64,000 bases of DNA from Streptomyces ficellus (GCF_009739905.1 NZ_CP034279.1:6386001-6450000); one strand, 5' to 3'. Shown: positions 35,255-44,604, counted from the stretch's first letter. A program made the numbers and translations. Notes: generated from the sequence alone by a model not told the origin.

Positions 35255-37063
35255 ATGCGCATCCACCTCGAGTCCGACTGGACGCCACCACCGCCCGATC
35301 CGGCCCAGCCGCCGGCCGAGGTCCGGCGCATCCTGCGGCTCTTCCGCCCCTATCGCGGCAGGCTGGCCCTGGTCGGCCTCCTCGTCGGCGCCTCGTCGCT
35401 GGTGTCGGTCGCCTCACCCTTCCTGCTCCGCGAGATCCTCGACACCGCCATTCCGCAGGGGCGCACCGGCCTGCTGACGCTGCTCGCCCTCGGCATGATC
35501 CTCACCGCGGTGGTGACCAGCGTCTTCGGCGTCCTGCAGACGCTGATCTCCACGACGGTCGGCCAGCGGGTGATGCACGACCTGCGCACCGCCGTCTACG
35601 GCCGGCTCCAGCGCATGCCGCTCGCGTTCTTCACGCGCACCCGAACGGGTGAGGTCCAGTCCCGCATCGCCAACGACATCGGCGGGATGCAGGCGACCGT
35701 CACCTCCACGGCGACGTCCCTGGTGTCCAACCTGACGGCCGTCGTCGCCACCGTGGTCGCCATGCTGGCGCTGGACTGGCGGCTGACGGTCGTCTCCCTG
35801 CTCCTGCTGCCGGTGTTCGTGTGGATCAGCCGCCGTGTCGGCCGCGAGCGCAAGAAGATCACCACCCAGCGGCAGAAGCAGATGGCGGCCATGGCCGCGA
35901 CGGTCACCGAGTCGCTGTCCGTCAGCGGCATCCTGCTGGGCCGCACCATGGGGCGTGCCGACTCCCTCACCCGGTCGTTCGCCGCCGAGTCCGAGCGCCT
36001 CGTCGGGCTGGAGGTGCGCTCCTCGATGGCCGGCCGCTGGCGGATGTCGACGATCGGCATCGTCATGGCCGCCATGCCGGCCCTCATCTACTGGGCGGCC
36101 GGCCTGGCGCTCCAGGCGGGCGGCCCGGCCATCTCCATCGGGACGCTCGTCGCCTTCGTCTCCCTCCAGCAGGGGCTGTTCCGGCCCACCGTGAGCCTGT
36201 TGTCGACCGGTGTGGAGATGCAGACCTCCCTCGCCCTGTTCCAGCGGATCTTCGAGTACCTGGACCTGCCGGTCGACATCACGGAACCGGCGGACCCCGT
36301 GCGGCTGGAGAAGATCCGCGGGGAGGTCCGCCTCGAGGGCGTGGACTTCCAGTACGACGCCAAGAGCGGCCTCGCGCTCAGCGGCATCGACATCACCGTC
36401 CCGGCGGGCGGCAGCCTGGCCGTCGTCGGCCCGACGGGCTCCGGCAAGTCCACCCTGAGCTATCTGGTCCCGAGGCTGTACGACGTCACCGGCGGCCGCG
36501 TCACGCTCGACGGCGTCGATGTACAGGACCTGGACTTCGACAGCCTCGCCCGCGGGGTGGGCGTGGTCTCCCAGGAGACGTACCTGTTCCACGCCTCCGT
36601 CGCCGACAACCTCCGCTTCGCCCGGCCGGACGCGACCGACGAGGAGATCGAGGCGGCCGCGAGGGCCGCCCAGATCCACGACCACATCGCCTCCCTCCCC
36701 GACGGGTACGACACCCTGGTCGGCGAGCGCGGCTACCGCTTCTCCGGCGGCGAGAAGCAGCGCCTGGCCATCGCCAGGACCATCCTGCGGGACCCACCGG
36801 TGCTGATCCTCGACGAGGCGACCAGCGCCCTGGACACCCGTACGGAGCAGGCCGTGCAGCAGGCGATCGACGCGCTGTCCGCGGGCCGGACCACGATCAC
36901 CATCGCCCACCGGCTCTCCACCGTCCGGGACGCCGACGAGATCGTCGTCCTCGACGCGGGTCGCATCGCCGAGCGCGGCACCCACGAGGAGCTGCTGCGG
37001 CTCGACGGCCGCTACGCCGCACTGGTGCGCGGCGACGCGGAGCTGGAGCCCGCCAGGCCCTGA
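35255..37063 (+). CDS. ABC exporter half-transporter (ATPase fused to permease)
   Basis: 602 residues. Six membrane helices (about 35-310) then a complete ATPase: Walker A GPTGSGKST, signature FSGGEKQRLAIAR, Walker B VLILDEATSALD and H-loop TIAHRLS. Expected to work as a homodimeric drug or lipid exporter. ATG at 35255 follows CGAAGGAGCCC; an in-frame ATG at 35204 lies inside the operator and is unlikely. Single gene under MarR control, ended by the strong hairpin at 37070. Confidence 0.94.
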   Translation: MRIHLESDWTPPPPDPAQPPAEVRRILRLFRPYRGRLALVGLLVGASSLVSVASPFLLREILDTAIPQGRTGLLTLLALGMILTAVVTSVFGVLQTLISTTVGQRVMHDLRTAVYGRLQRMPLAFFTRTRTGEVQSRIANDIGGMQATVTSTATSLVSNLTAVVATVVAMLALDWRLTVVSLLLLPVFVWISRRVGRERKKITTQRQKQMAAMAATVTESLSVSGILLGRTMGRADSLTRSFAAESERLVGLEVRSSMAGRWRMSTIGIVMAAMPALIYWAAGLALQAGGPAISIGTLVAFVSLQQGLFRPTVSLLSTGVEMQTSLALFQRIFEYLDLPVDITEPADPVRLEKIRGEVRLEGVDFQYDAKSGLALSGIDITVPAGGSLAVVGPTGSGKSTLSYLVPRLYDVTGGRVTLDGVDVQDLDFDSLARGVGVVSQETYLFHASVADNLRFARPDATDEEIEAAARAAQIHDHIASLPDGYDTLVGERGYRFSGGEKQRLAIARTILRDPPVLILDEATSALDTRTEQAVQQAIDALSAGRTTITIAHRLSTVRDADEIVVLDAGRIAERGTHEELLRLDGRYAALVRGDAELEPARP

Positions 37064-37069
37064 CACGAC

Positions 37070-37108
37070 GGCGCCGCCGCTCCCGTGGGACGGGGGAGCG
37101 GCGGCGCC
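37070..37108. terminator. Strong bidirectional hairpin
   Basis: Perfect 15-base arms (37070-37084, 37094-37108), nine-base loop, seven bases past the exporter stop and 13 bases past the stop of the opposing microprotein. It can end both transcripts. Confidence 0.85.
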
Positions 37109-37121
37109 GGGGTGGGGACCG

Positions 37122-37181
37122 TCAGACGAGCCAGCCGATGAAGTGGACGAAACCGGCGAGCAGGTCGGTGATGACGTTCAT
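37122..37181 (-). CDS. 19-residue hydrophobic microprotein
   Basis: Full sequence MNVITDLLAGFVHFIGWLV followed by TGA. ATG at 37181 is preceded by ACAAGGAG at an 11-base distance. One Asp and one His in an otherwise hydrophobic helix suggest a membrane or amphipathic peptide. A strong terminator lies 13 bases downstream, which supports a real transcription unit. Short hydrophobic peptides of this kind include type I toxins and small membrane-protein regulators; nothing here decides between them. The gap from 37182 to 37452 shows no other gene. Confidence 0.6.
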   Translation of the reverse strand: MNVITDLLAGFVHFIGWLV

Positions 37182-37452
37182 AGTGGTGCGTTCTCCTTGT
37201 GCTTCACATGCCTGTGTGGGACTCGCGCCGCCGCGGTCTGCAGCCCGTCGCTTGCGCACCGTAAGCATCATCCGTCGCAGCCGGGCGCGGCAGGGGAATC
37301 CATCGCGATCATGCGTTCGAGCGAACATCCGAGCCCGTGTTCGCTTGTTCCCGGGTGGCTGTACCCGGTCGACCGGCGCCGGGTGACGGGCAGAGGGGTG
37401 GCCGTTGTCTGAATTGCCGGAATATGCCCCTTTGTCGGGTTAGCGTTCCCGC

Positions 37453-38310
37453 ATGGTGAACGAGTCCCCGCAGGGTCCGCCCCGCCGCAGGCGGCCCCAG
37501 ATGACGCGCCGTGGCTGGCTGGCCCTGAGCGCAGGCCTGGCCCTCGTCGTGGCCGCCGCGGTGCTGGTGCCGCTGCTGCTGGTCAAGGAACCCCCCGCCC
37601 CGCCGCCGCCCGAGAAGCCGACGATGCTGCTCGTCCCCGAGGGCTGGCGGGCGACCCAGGTGTACGACGCGGTCGACAAGGCGCTCAAGGCGGCACCCGG
37701 AACCACCCGCAAGGTGGCCGAGAGCGGCAAGCTCAAGCTGCCGGCGGACGCCCTGGGCAACCCCGAGGGCTTCCTGTTCCCCGCGACGTACCCGGTCTAC
37801 AAGAAGACGACGCCGCGCGGCCTGCTCGACTACATGGTGAGGACCGCCCGCGAGCGTTTCGGCGCCAAGAGCATCAGCGCCGGCGCCCAGCGCAACCGCG
37901 TGAGCCTCTACCAGACGGTGAACATCGCCAGCATCGTCCAGGCCGAGGCCGACACCCCGGAGGACATGGGAAAGGTCGCCCGCGTCATCCACAACCGCCT
38001 CGCCCAGGGCATGGCGCTCCAGATGGACTCCACCCTCAACTACGGGCTGGGCCGCTCCACGCTCGACACGTCGCACTCCGACACCCGGATGGACAACCCG
38101 TACAACACCTACAACCGTCAGGGGCTGCCCCCCACGCCCATCGCCAACCCGGGCGAGCAGGCCATGCGGGCCGCGGTCGACCCGCCGGCCGGGGACTGGC
38201 TCTACTTCGTCACGGTGCGCCCCGGTGACACCCGCTTCACCGCCGACTACGGCGAGCACCAGCGCAACGTGCAGGAGTTCAACGCCCAGCGGGCGTCGGC
38301 GGTGAACTGA
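37453..38310 (+). CDS. mltG: Endolytic transglycosylase MltG paralogue
   Basis: 285 residues. One N-terminal membrane helix (about 22-45), Pro-rich linker, a LysM-like segment (LLVPEGWRATQVYDAVDKAL), then the YceG catalytic domain: NPEGFLFPATYPV, NIASIVQAEADTPEDMGKVARV in parts, NRLAQGMALQMDSTLNYGLG and NPYNTYNRQGLPPTPIANPG. Cleaves nascent peptidoglycan strands. The motif reads ASIVQAEA where E. coli has ASIVEKET; the second Glu is kept. Shorter than the usual actinobacterial MltG beside aroE, so a paralogue. Its 3' end overlaps the opposing flavoprotein gene by 32 bases. No clear ribosome site. Confidence 0.87.
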   Translation: MVNESPQGPPRRRRPQMTRRGWLALSAGLALVVAAAVLVPLLLVKEPPAPPPPEKPTMLLVPEGWRATQVYDAVDKALKAAPGTTRKVAESGKLKLPADALGNPEGFLFPATYPVYKKTTPRGLLDYMVRTARERFGAKSISAGAQRNRVSLYQTVNIASIVQAEADTPEDMGKVARVIHNRLAQGMALQMDSTLNYGLGRSTLDTSHSDTRMDNPYNTYNRQGLPPTPIANPGEQAMRAAVDPPAGDWLYFVTVRPGDTRFTADYGEHQRNVQEFNAQRASAVN

Positions 38311-39412
38311 CCGCCCCGTCCAGAGCTCCGGGCCGCCGCTGCAGAAGGCGGCCGATGTCCCGGGCGGCGGCGCGGCCCGCGCGGTTCGCGCCGATCGTGG
38401 ACGCGGACGGGCCGTACCCCACCAGGTGGACGCGCTCGTCGCGCACCGCGCGGGTGCCGTCCACCCGGATGCCCCCGCCCGGTTCCCGCAGGCGGAGCGG
38501 GGTCAGGTGGTCCACGGCCGGCCGGAACCCGGTGGCCCAGAGGATGACGTCCGCGTCGAGGGTCCGGGACTCCGGCCCGTCCCAGGCGACGCCGGTCGGG
38601 GTGATCCGGTCGAACATCGGCAGCCGGTCCAGGACGCCGCTCTCGCGCGCCCGCCGGGTCGCGTCGTTCAGTGGCAGCCCGGTCACACTGACCACGCTCC
38701 GCGGCGGCAGCCCGCGCCGGACCCGTTCCTCCACCAGGGCGACCGCCGCCCGGCCCGCCTCCTCGTCGAACGGGCCCTCGCGCCACACCGGCTCGCGGCG
38801 CGTCACCCACGTGGTCCCCGCCGCCACCTCCGCGATCTCCATCAGGTGCTGCGTCCCCGACGCCCCGCCGCCGACCACGATCACCCGTTGCCCGGCGAAC
38901 TCCTCCGGGCCCGGGTACTGGGCCGTGTGCAGCTGCCGCCCGCGAAAGGTCTCCTGTCCCGGATAGCGGGGCCAGAAGGGCCGGTCCCAGGTGCCCGTCG
39001 CGTTGACCAGGGCACGGGCGGCGTATGTCCCCTCCGACGACTCCACGAGCAGGCGCCCGTCCTCCCCGTCGCGCACGGCCGAGACGTCCACGGGCCGGTG
39101 CACGCGCAGCCCGAACCGCTCCTCGTAGTGCGCGAAGTACTCGCCGATCACCTCCGCCGACGGCCGGCCGGCGTCGGCGCCGGTCAGCTCCATGCCCGGG
39201 AGCGCGTGCATGCCGTGCACCTTCCCGTACGTCAGCGACGGCCAGCGGAACTGCCAGGCGCCGCCCGGCCGTGGCGCGTGGTCCAGGACGACGACGTCCC
39301 GGTCCGGCTCGAATCCGCCGCGCCGCAGGTGGTAGGCGGCGGAGAGCCCCGCCTGTCCCGCGCCGACGACCACCACGTCCACGTCCACGACCCCGTCCGG
39401 AAAGTAGTTCAT
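38279..39412 (-). CDS. FAD/NAD(P)-dependent monooxygenase-like flavoprotein
   Basis: 377 residues. FAD motif VVVGAGQAGLSAAYHL near the N terminus, NADPH motif VIVVGGGASGTQHL in the middle, and ILWATGFRPAVDHL near the C terminus. Resembles small flavin monooxygenases and YpdA/CzcO-like proteins. Single gene, divergent from the YjbQ gene with 65 bases between starts. The natural substrate is unknown; it is not followed by partner genes. Confidence 0.88.
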   Translation of the reverse strand: MNYFPDGVVDVDVVVVGAGQAGLSAAYHLRRGGFEPDRDVVVLDHAPRPGGAWQFRWPSLTYGKVHGMHALPGMELTGADAGRPSAEVIGEYFAHYEERFGLRVHRPVDVSAVRDGEDGRLLVESSEGTYAARALVNATGTWDRPFWPRYPGQETFRGRQLHTAQYPGPEEFAGQRVIVVGGGASGTQHLMEIAEVAAGTTWVTRREPVWREGPFDEEAGRAAVALVEERVRRGLPPRSVVSVTGLPLNDATRRARESGVLDRLPMFDRITPTGVAWDGPESRTLDADVILWATGFRPAVDHLTPLRLREPGGGIRVDGTRAVRDERVHLVGYGPSASTIGANRAGRAAARDIGRLLQRRPGALDGAVSSPPTPAGR

Positions 39413-39477
39413 GGTTCTACTAACCAGGGGGGGTCGGAGGATCTTCCCGGAACCCGGTCCGGTGACACCATGGGGAC

Positions 39478-39900
39478 ATGAGCGACGCCTTCACCACCCG
39501 CACCCTGAGGATCACCACCGGCGACCGGGAGACGGTCCACGACCTGACCGGCGCCTGCGCCTCCTTCCTCCGGGAGGTCGCCGACGGCCGCGACGGCCTG
39601 CTGAACGTCTTCACACCGCACGCCACCACCGGCGTGGCCATCCTGGAGACCGGCGCCGGCAGCGACGACGACCTCCTGACCGCCCTGCACACCCTGCTCC
39701 CCGCCGACGACCGCTGGCAGCACCGCCACGGCAGCCCCGGCCACGGCCGCGACCACGTCCTGCCCGCCCTGGTACCCCCGCACGCCACCATCCCGGTGGT
39801 GGGCGGCGAGATGGCCCTGGGCACCTGGCAGTCCGTGTGCGTCGTCGACACCAACAAGGACAACCCGGACCGTCAGGTGCGGTTGAGCTTCCTCGGGTAG
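39478..39900 (+). CDS. yjbQ: YjbQ family protein (secondary thiamine-phosphate synthase type)
   Basis: 140 residues, full length. Family motifs: NVFTPHATTGVAILE, WQHRHGSPGHGRDHVLPAL, GGEMALGTWQSV and VVDTNKDNPDRQVRLSFLG. YjbQ/UPF0047 proteins show weak thiamine-phosphate synthase activity and probably have another true role. The gene end overlaps the opposing MMPL gene by 28 bases. A leftover copy of its last 18 codons lies at 44548-44604. Confidence 0.93.
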   Translation: MSDAFTTRTLRITTGDRETVHDLTGACASFLREVADGRDGLLNVFTPHATTGVAILETGAGSDDDLLTALHTLLPADDRWQHRHGSPGHGRDHVLPALVPPHATIPVVGGEMALGTWQSVCVVDTNKDNPDRQVRLSFLG

Positions 39901-42143
39901 TCCGGAACCGGTCGTGAACGCGGGGGCTCCTCCCCCTCGTACGGAGCGGGGAGCCCGGCGTTCCGCTCGCCCGCACTCCGGATGTCGTCCTGCCGGCTTC
40001 GCGCCCCGCGCACCGGCCACCACATCCCACGGCCCAGCAGCGCCGCGGCCGCCGGGACGAGCAGGAGCGACAGGACGAAGGAGGACAGGAGGATGCCCAG
40101 GGCCGTGGCGAAGCCCAGCTGGCGGGTGGAGGCGTCCGCGTTCACCGCGAGGCTGCCGAAGGAGGCCGCGAGGACCACACCGGCCGTGGCGACGGCCGGC
40201 GCCGTGTGCCGTACCGCGCGGGCCACGGCGGCACGGGCCGGACCCCCGTGGGCCATCTCCTCACGCAGACGGTCACTGACGAGGATGTTGTAGTCGGTGC
40301 CCAGTGCCACGACGAACAGGAACAGCACCAACGGCAGGACGAAGTTCACCCCCGGCTCGCCGCCGAGGTGTTGGAAGACCAGGACGGAGGCGCCGAACGT
40401 CGCCGCGAAGCACAACCCGACCGAGAGCATCAGCACCACCGGGGCCGCCAGGCTGCGCAGCAGCACCACCAGGATCAGCGCGATCAGTGCCGCGGCCACC
40501 GGGAACACCGTCCGGAGGTCCCGGTCGACCGCGGTCGCCACATCGGCGAACACGGCCGCGGTGCCGCCCACGTGTGCGGTGGTACCGGCCGGTGTCGCTT
40601 CCCGTACGGCCTGGCGCACGGGTCCAGCCACGAGGTCCCGGGCACGCTGGGACCGGGAGTCCACCGTCAGATAGGCGTCCAGCCGGGCGGCGTCGCGGCC
40701 GGTGCCGAGCACGGGGGCGGCCACCTCGCCCACCCCGTCCACCCCGGACAGCGCCCGGCGCAGGCCGTCGAGCCCGGCGGGGTCCAGGGGCCGGCCGTCA
40801 TCGGCGGTGACGTACACCGTCGTCGGATCGGACACCCCCGCCGGCAGGGCGCCGGCGATCTCCCGCGCCGTCGCGGCGGCCGCCGTGTCGCGCGGGGTGC
40901 CGCCGGTGCCGAAGTCCATGCGGACGCCCGCCGTGCCGAGCGCGAGCGCGCCGAGGAGGGCGGCCGACGCCAGCAGCACCAGCAGCGGACGGCGCGCCAC
41001 CAGCTCCCCGGTACGGGAGGCCGGACCGGTCCGCTCGGTCTTCGAGAGGATCCGCGAGGGCCAGAACATCTTCCGGCCGGCCACCGCCAGCAGCGCCGGC
41101 ATCAGGGTCAGGCTCGCCACCAGCATCACCAGGACCGATACCGCCACCGAGGGTCCGAGCACCCGGAACTGCCCGAACGTCGCCACGCCGAGCGTCGCGA
41201 AGGCCGCCACGATCGTCAGCGCTGCCGAGGTCACCGCCGTGCCCACCCGTCCGGCCACGTCCGCGGCCACCAGGCGGTGGTGTTCCTCCGGGCGCCGTCG
41301 CAGCTCCTCCCGGAAGCGGAACAGCAGGAAGAGGAAGTAGTCCACGCCGATGCCGATCAACACGGTGCCGATCATGCTCGGGGTGCCCGGGTCCAGTTCG
41401 AGACCGGTCAGGAGGGCGGCTCCCACGACCGTGCCGGTGGCGGCGCCGCCCACCACGGACACCGCGAGCAGGGGGACGAACGCGGCCAGGACGCTGCGGA
41501 ACACCAACACGTTGATCAGCACGATCAGTACGACCATCACGAGCCCGACCACCGTCTGCGTGGTCCTCTCCGCGTCCGCGCCGTCCACCACGTCCGCCAG
41601 ACCGCCGGTGAATCCGGTGCGCAGCCCGGCCTCGCCGAACTCCCGCTCGGCCCGGTCGTGGAAGGCCCGGTACACGGAGTGCAGGCCCGGGTCGGTGGAG
41701 TTGCCCCGCAGTCGTGCGCCGAGCAGCGCGAACGACCCGTCCGGGGCGGTCGTCACCACGGTCACGCGGGGGACCTGGGAGTAGTCCTCGGAGAGCCCCC
41801 GTACCTGTTCCTCCGTCCACGGCATCTCCACGCGCGCGGAGTTCAGTTCGCGGGTCACCTCCTCCACGCGCTTCCTGTCCGCGCCCTGCAGAGGCTTCCC
41901 GTCACGGCGTGCCACCAGCACCGTCAGCGCATTGGCGTCCGGCTCCGCGCCGAACTCCTCCCGGGCGACCCGCAGCGCCGCGGCCGCGTCGTACTCCGGA
42001 GGCAGGAAACCGGCGCTGTCGGTGTGCGTCACGCGGAAGACGAGAGCCTGGCCCATGAGCGCCAGGAGGATGCCGACCACCGCCCACACGGTGATGACCC
42101 GCCACGGTCTGCGGGTCGAGAAACCGGTCAGGGCACGGATCAC
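39873..42143 (-). CDS. MMPL/RND family transporter
   Basis: 756 residues from GTG at 42143, after CGGAGGACTCCC. Twelve predicted membrane helices in two sets, with large extracytoplasmic loops after helices 1 and 7. Family features: IGIGVDYFLFLLFRFREEL in the first half and ALGTDYNILVSDRLREEM in the second. Actinobacterial MMPL proteins export lipids, siderophores or polyketides using the proton gradient. Charged C-terminal tail of about 45 residues. Divergent from the sensor kinase at 42466. Confidence 0.93.
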   Translation of the reverse strand: MIRALTGFSTRRPWRVITVWAVVGILLALMGQALVFRVTHTDSAGFLPPEYDAAAALRVAREEFGAEPDANALTVLVARRDGKPLQGADRKRVEEVTRELNSARVEMPWTEEQVRGLSEDYSQVPRVTVVTTAPDGSFALLGARLRGNSTDPGLHSVYRAFHDRAEREFGEAGLRTGFTGGLADVVDGADAERTTQTVVGLVMVVLIVLINVLVFRSVLAAFVPLLAVSVVGGAATGTVVGAALLTGLELDPGTPSMIGTVLIGIGVDYFLFLLFRFREELRRRPEEHHRLVAADVAGRVGTAVTSAALTIVAAFATLGVATFGQFRVLGPSVAVSVLVMLVASLTLMPALLAVAGRKMFWPSRILSKTERTGPASRTGELVARRPLLVLLASAALLGALALGTAGVRMDFGTGGTPRDTAAAATAREIAGALPAGVSDPTTVYVTADDGRPLDPAGLDGLRRALSGVDGVGEVAAPVLGTGRDAARLDAYLTVDSRSQRARDLVAGPVRQAVREATPAGTTAHVGGTAAVFADVATAVDRDLRTVFPVAAALIALILVVLLRSLAAPVVLMLSVGLCFAATFGASVLVFQHLGGEPGVNFVLPLVLFLFVVALGTDYNILVSDRLREEMAHGGPARAAVARAVRHTAPAVATAGVVLAASFGSLAVNADASTRQLGFATALGILLSSFVLSLLLVPAAAALLGRGMWWPVRGARSRQDDIRSAGERNAGLPAPYEGEEPPRSRPVPDYPRKLNRT

Positions 42144-42465
42144 GGGAGTCCTCCGGGAGGGGTACGGGCGAGGGGGCGCGAGACCGTGGACGTTCGGCGC
42201 GGTGCCCCGTGCCGGGTCGTTCCGGCACGTGTCCAGCACATCAGCGGCACGCGGCCCGCACCTCGGAGCCGGGGACGAGAAACCCGCTGGGAGCACGGGC
42301 CCGTATCGTCCGGCCGCTGGGACTCTGCTCCTGGCCGCGGCTCCCTCCCGGTCCCGACGTCACGGCTCCGGTGTGCCGGCACCATGGGACACTCGGCGGA
42401 CGAACCGCAGGTCATCGGGTCGCTGCGGCGGCCCCGGGGAGAGCGCGAACACGCAGGGGGCTGGG
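42144..42465. other. 322-base divergent intergenic region
   Basis: Lies between the MMPL transporter and the sensor kinase. Must hold both promoters, but no convincing boxes or palindromes were picked out by eye. No coding potential was credited. Confidence 0.5.
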
Positions 42466-43737
42466 ATGGGGCGGCGCGCGGACGAAGTGTGTCCCGGTGG
42501 GGCCCGGACAGGGGCGGGTGCGTCCGGCGCCGGACTTCCGGACCGTACGACCGGGACGCTCCCCGACGGGGTCGGGACGGAGGACCGACGCGGAGGGCCC
42601 GGACCGTGGAGTCGGCACGACGGGCTCGTTGCCGCCGGCGCCGCGGCCGTCGACCTCGTGGGCTTCACCGTCACCAGCCAGCTGGATCAGGGCCACGTGC
42701 CGGTGGCCGGGTGCGCGGTCGTGGTCGCCGCTTCGCTGTTCCTGCTGGCGCGCCGCCGCGCGCCCCTGTGCGTCCTCGCGTGCGTCCTCGCGGTGAACCT
42801 GTCGCTCAACTGGTTCAGTTCCCTGGGCCAGCACTATGGGGCGGCCACCGTCGTCGCCCTCTACACCGCCGTGCTTCACCACAGGGCCGCGGTCGGCGCG
42901 GCGGCCGTCGCAGGCTGCGTCGCGGTGCTCCACTTCGTCCACCCGGTCCTGCCCGCGCCCTCCTCCATGGATTTCGTCGCCAACGCCGCGTCCGCGCTGT
43001 TCGTGGCCGGCGCCGCCGTCGGGGCCGGCCGTTGGCAGCGCGGCGCCGAGGCCCAGCGGCGACTGCTCGCCGAGCGGGCCGTCTCCGACGAACGGCGCCG
43101 CATCGCCCGGGAACTGCACGACATCGTCGCCCACCACCTGACCACGATGCAGCTGCTCGCCGGAGGCGCCCGGGCCAACATCGACCGGTCGCCGGAGGCG
43201 GCCCGCGAGGCGCTCGTCACCCTGGAGGGCTCCGGTCGCACCGCCCTGCGCGAGATGCGCCACCTCCTCGACGTGCTACGGGCCGGTGACGAGAACGACG
43301 AGGGCGAGACGACCGCGCCGCAGCCCGGCATCGGCGACCTCGACCGCATCGTCGGGGACAGCCGCCGCGCGGGCCTTCCCACCACCCTCACCACGGACGG
43401 TGACCCGCGGTCGCTTCCGCCCGGTGTCGCCCTCACCGTCTTTCGCATCGTCCAAGAGGCACTCACCAACGCCCTTCGGCACGCGGGCGACGGTGCGCAC
43501 GTCGACGTGCGGCTCACCTTCGCCGTCCACGAGGTACGGGTCGCCGTCACCGACGACGGTCCGCGTCCCGGCCGTCCCGGCCGTCCCGTCGCACGCGGCT
43601 CGGGCCACGGACTCATGGGGATGCGTGAACGCGTCGCCCTCCACGGCGGCACCCTGCGAGCAGGGCCGGAGGGCGGGGGATTCGCCGTCCGGGCCCGGCT
43701 GCCCCTGCCCACCGACCGTCAGGAGACGTACGCGTGA
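42466..43737 (+). CDS. Two-component sensor histidine kinase (NarL-partner type)
   Basis: 423 residues. A Gly/Arg-rich N terminus of about 55 residues, four or five membrane helices (about 60-190), then HisKA_3 with ERRRIARELHDIVAHHL (phospho-acceptor His218), and an HATPase domain with QEALTNALRHAG and GSGHGLMGMRERV. Autophosphorylates and passes phosphate to the response regulator, whose GTG overlaps this stop. ATG at 42466 follows CAGGGGG; a later start would only trim the low-complexity leader. Signal unknown. Confidence 0.92.
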   Translation: MGRRADEVCPGGARTGAGASGAGLPDRTTGTLPDGVGTEDRRGGPGPWSRHDGLVAAGAAAVDLVGFTVTSQLDQGHVPVAGCAVVVAASLFLLARRRAPLCVLACVLAVNLSLNWFSSLGQHYGAATVVALYTAVLHHRAAVGAAAVAGCVAVLHFVHPVLPAPSSMDFVANAASALFVAGAAVGAGRWQRGAEAQRRLLAERAVSDERRRIARELHDIVAHHLTTMQLLAGGARANIDRSPEAAREALVTLEGSGRTALREMRHLLDVLRAGDENDEGETTAPQPGIGDLDRIVGDSRRAGLPTTLTTDGDPRSLPPGVALTVFRIVQEALTNALRHAGDGAHVDVRLTFAVHEVRVAVTDDGPRPGRPGRPVARGSGHGLMGMRERVALHGGTLRAGPEGGGFAVRARLPLPTDRQETYA

Positions 43738-44411
43738 ACGCGATCGTGAAGGTCCTCATAGCCGACGATCAGCCGCTCGTCCGCCGCGGCCTCGCCCTGA
43801 TGCTCGATCCCGAACCCGGTTTCCAGGTCGTGGCCGAGGCCGCGGACGGCGCCGAGGCGGTCCGCCTCGCCCACGAGCACCGACCCGACGTGGTCGTCAT
43901 GGACATCCGGATGCCGGTACTGGACGGCATCGCGGCCACCGAGCGGCTCACCTCCGAACTGCCCGGCTGCCGGGTTCTGGCCCTGAGCACCTTCGACATG
44001 GACGAACACGTCGTGGGTGCCCTGCGGGCCGGGGCGTGCGGCTTCCTGCCCAAGGACATCTCGCCCGAGGACCTCGTCGCCGCCCTGCGCGTGGTCCGCG
44101 ACGGCGAGGCGATCCTCGCCCCGAGACTCCTGACCCGGCTCATCTCCAGACACGTCACGGCACCGGACCGCTGGGCGGTGCCCCCGGCACCCACCGGCGC
44201 CGAGGGGCTCACGCCGCGGGAGCGGGAGGTGTGGCGGCTGATCGCCGACGGCTCGGACAACGCGGAGATAGCCGACCGGCTCGGTCTGAGCGCCTCTACC
44301 GTGAAGAACCACATCACCGCCCTCTTCGCCAAACTGCGGGTCCGCGACCGGGCCCAAGCGGTCATCGCCGCCTACGAGACGGGCCTGGTGACGGCACGAC
44401 GGGAGACGTGA
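43734..44411 (+). CDS. LuxR/NarL family response regulator
   Basis: 225 residues from GTG (overlaps the kinase stop). Receiver domain at 1-120 with acidic pair Asp11-Asp12, phospho-acceptor Asp57 in VVVMDIRMP, Thr/Ser in ALSTFD and Lys in FLPKD. C-terminal helix-turn-helix LTPREREVWRLIADG and LSASTVKNHITALFAKL. The divergent MMPL transporter is a plausible target, which is inference from position. Confidence 0.95.
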   Translation: MNAIVKVLIADDQPLVRRGLALMLDPEPGFQVVAEAADGAEAVRLAHEHRPDVVVMDIRMPVLDGIAATERLTSELPGCRVLALSTFDMDEHVVGALRAGACGFLPKDISPEDLVAALRVVRDGEAILAPRLLTRLISRHVTAPDRWAVPPAPTGAEGLTPREREVWRLIADGSDNAEIADRLGLSASTVKNHITALFAKLRVRDRAQAVIAAYETGLVTARRET

Positions 44412-44522
44412 GCCACCGGACCGATACGAGGACCGGTACGCGCACGTACGCGGCCCGCACCGCTGCCCGTGACCGAGCGGCGGAGCGGGCCAAAGCGCCG
44501 GGTCATCGGCCGGACGGCTACC

Positions 44523-44574
44523 GTCCGGGTTGTCCTTGCGGAGGTTGGCGGACACCGACAAGGACAACCCGGAC
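44523..44574. terminator. Inverted repeat after the response regulator
   Basis: Perfect 15-base arms GTCCGGGTTGTCCTT (44523-44537) and AAGGACAACCCGGAC (44560-44574), 22-base loop. It can end the kinase-regulator transcript. The right arm is part of the leftover YjbQ 3' end. Confidence 0.7.
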
Positions 44575-44604
44575 CGGCAGGTGCGGCTGTCGTTCCTCGC
44601 GTGA
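44548..44604 (+). pseudogene. Remnant of the 3' end of a yjbQ paralogue
   Basis: Nineteen codons reading ADTDKDNPDRQVRLSFLA plus TGA, against VDTNKDNPDRQVRLSFLG at the end of the intact yjbQ 4.7 kb upstream: 15 of 18 residues agree, and the DNA differs mainly at third positions. Upstream of it no further YjbQ sequence is found in any frame. This is either the scar of a deleted paralogue or a small duplicated piece. Confidence 0.75.

Noticed and set aside
40206..43289. 1027-codon forward frame across the MMPL gene
   Set aside because: His/Arg/Gln-rich shadow frame of the reverse-strand transporter.
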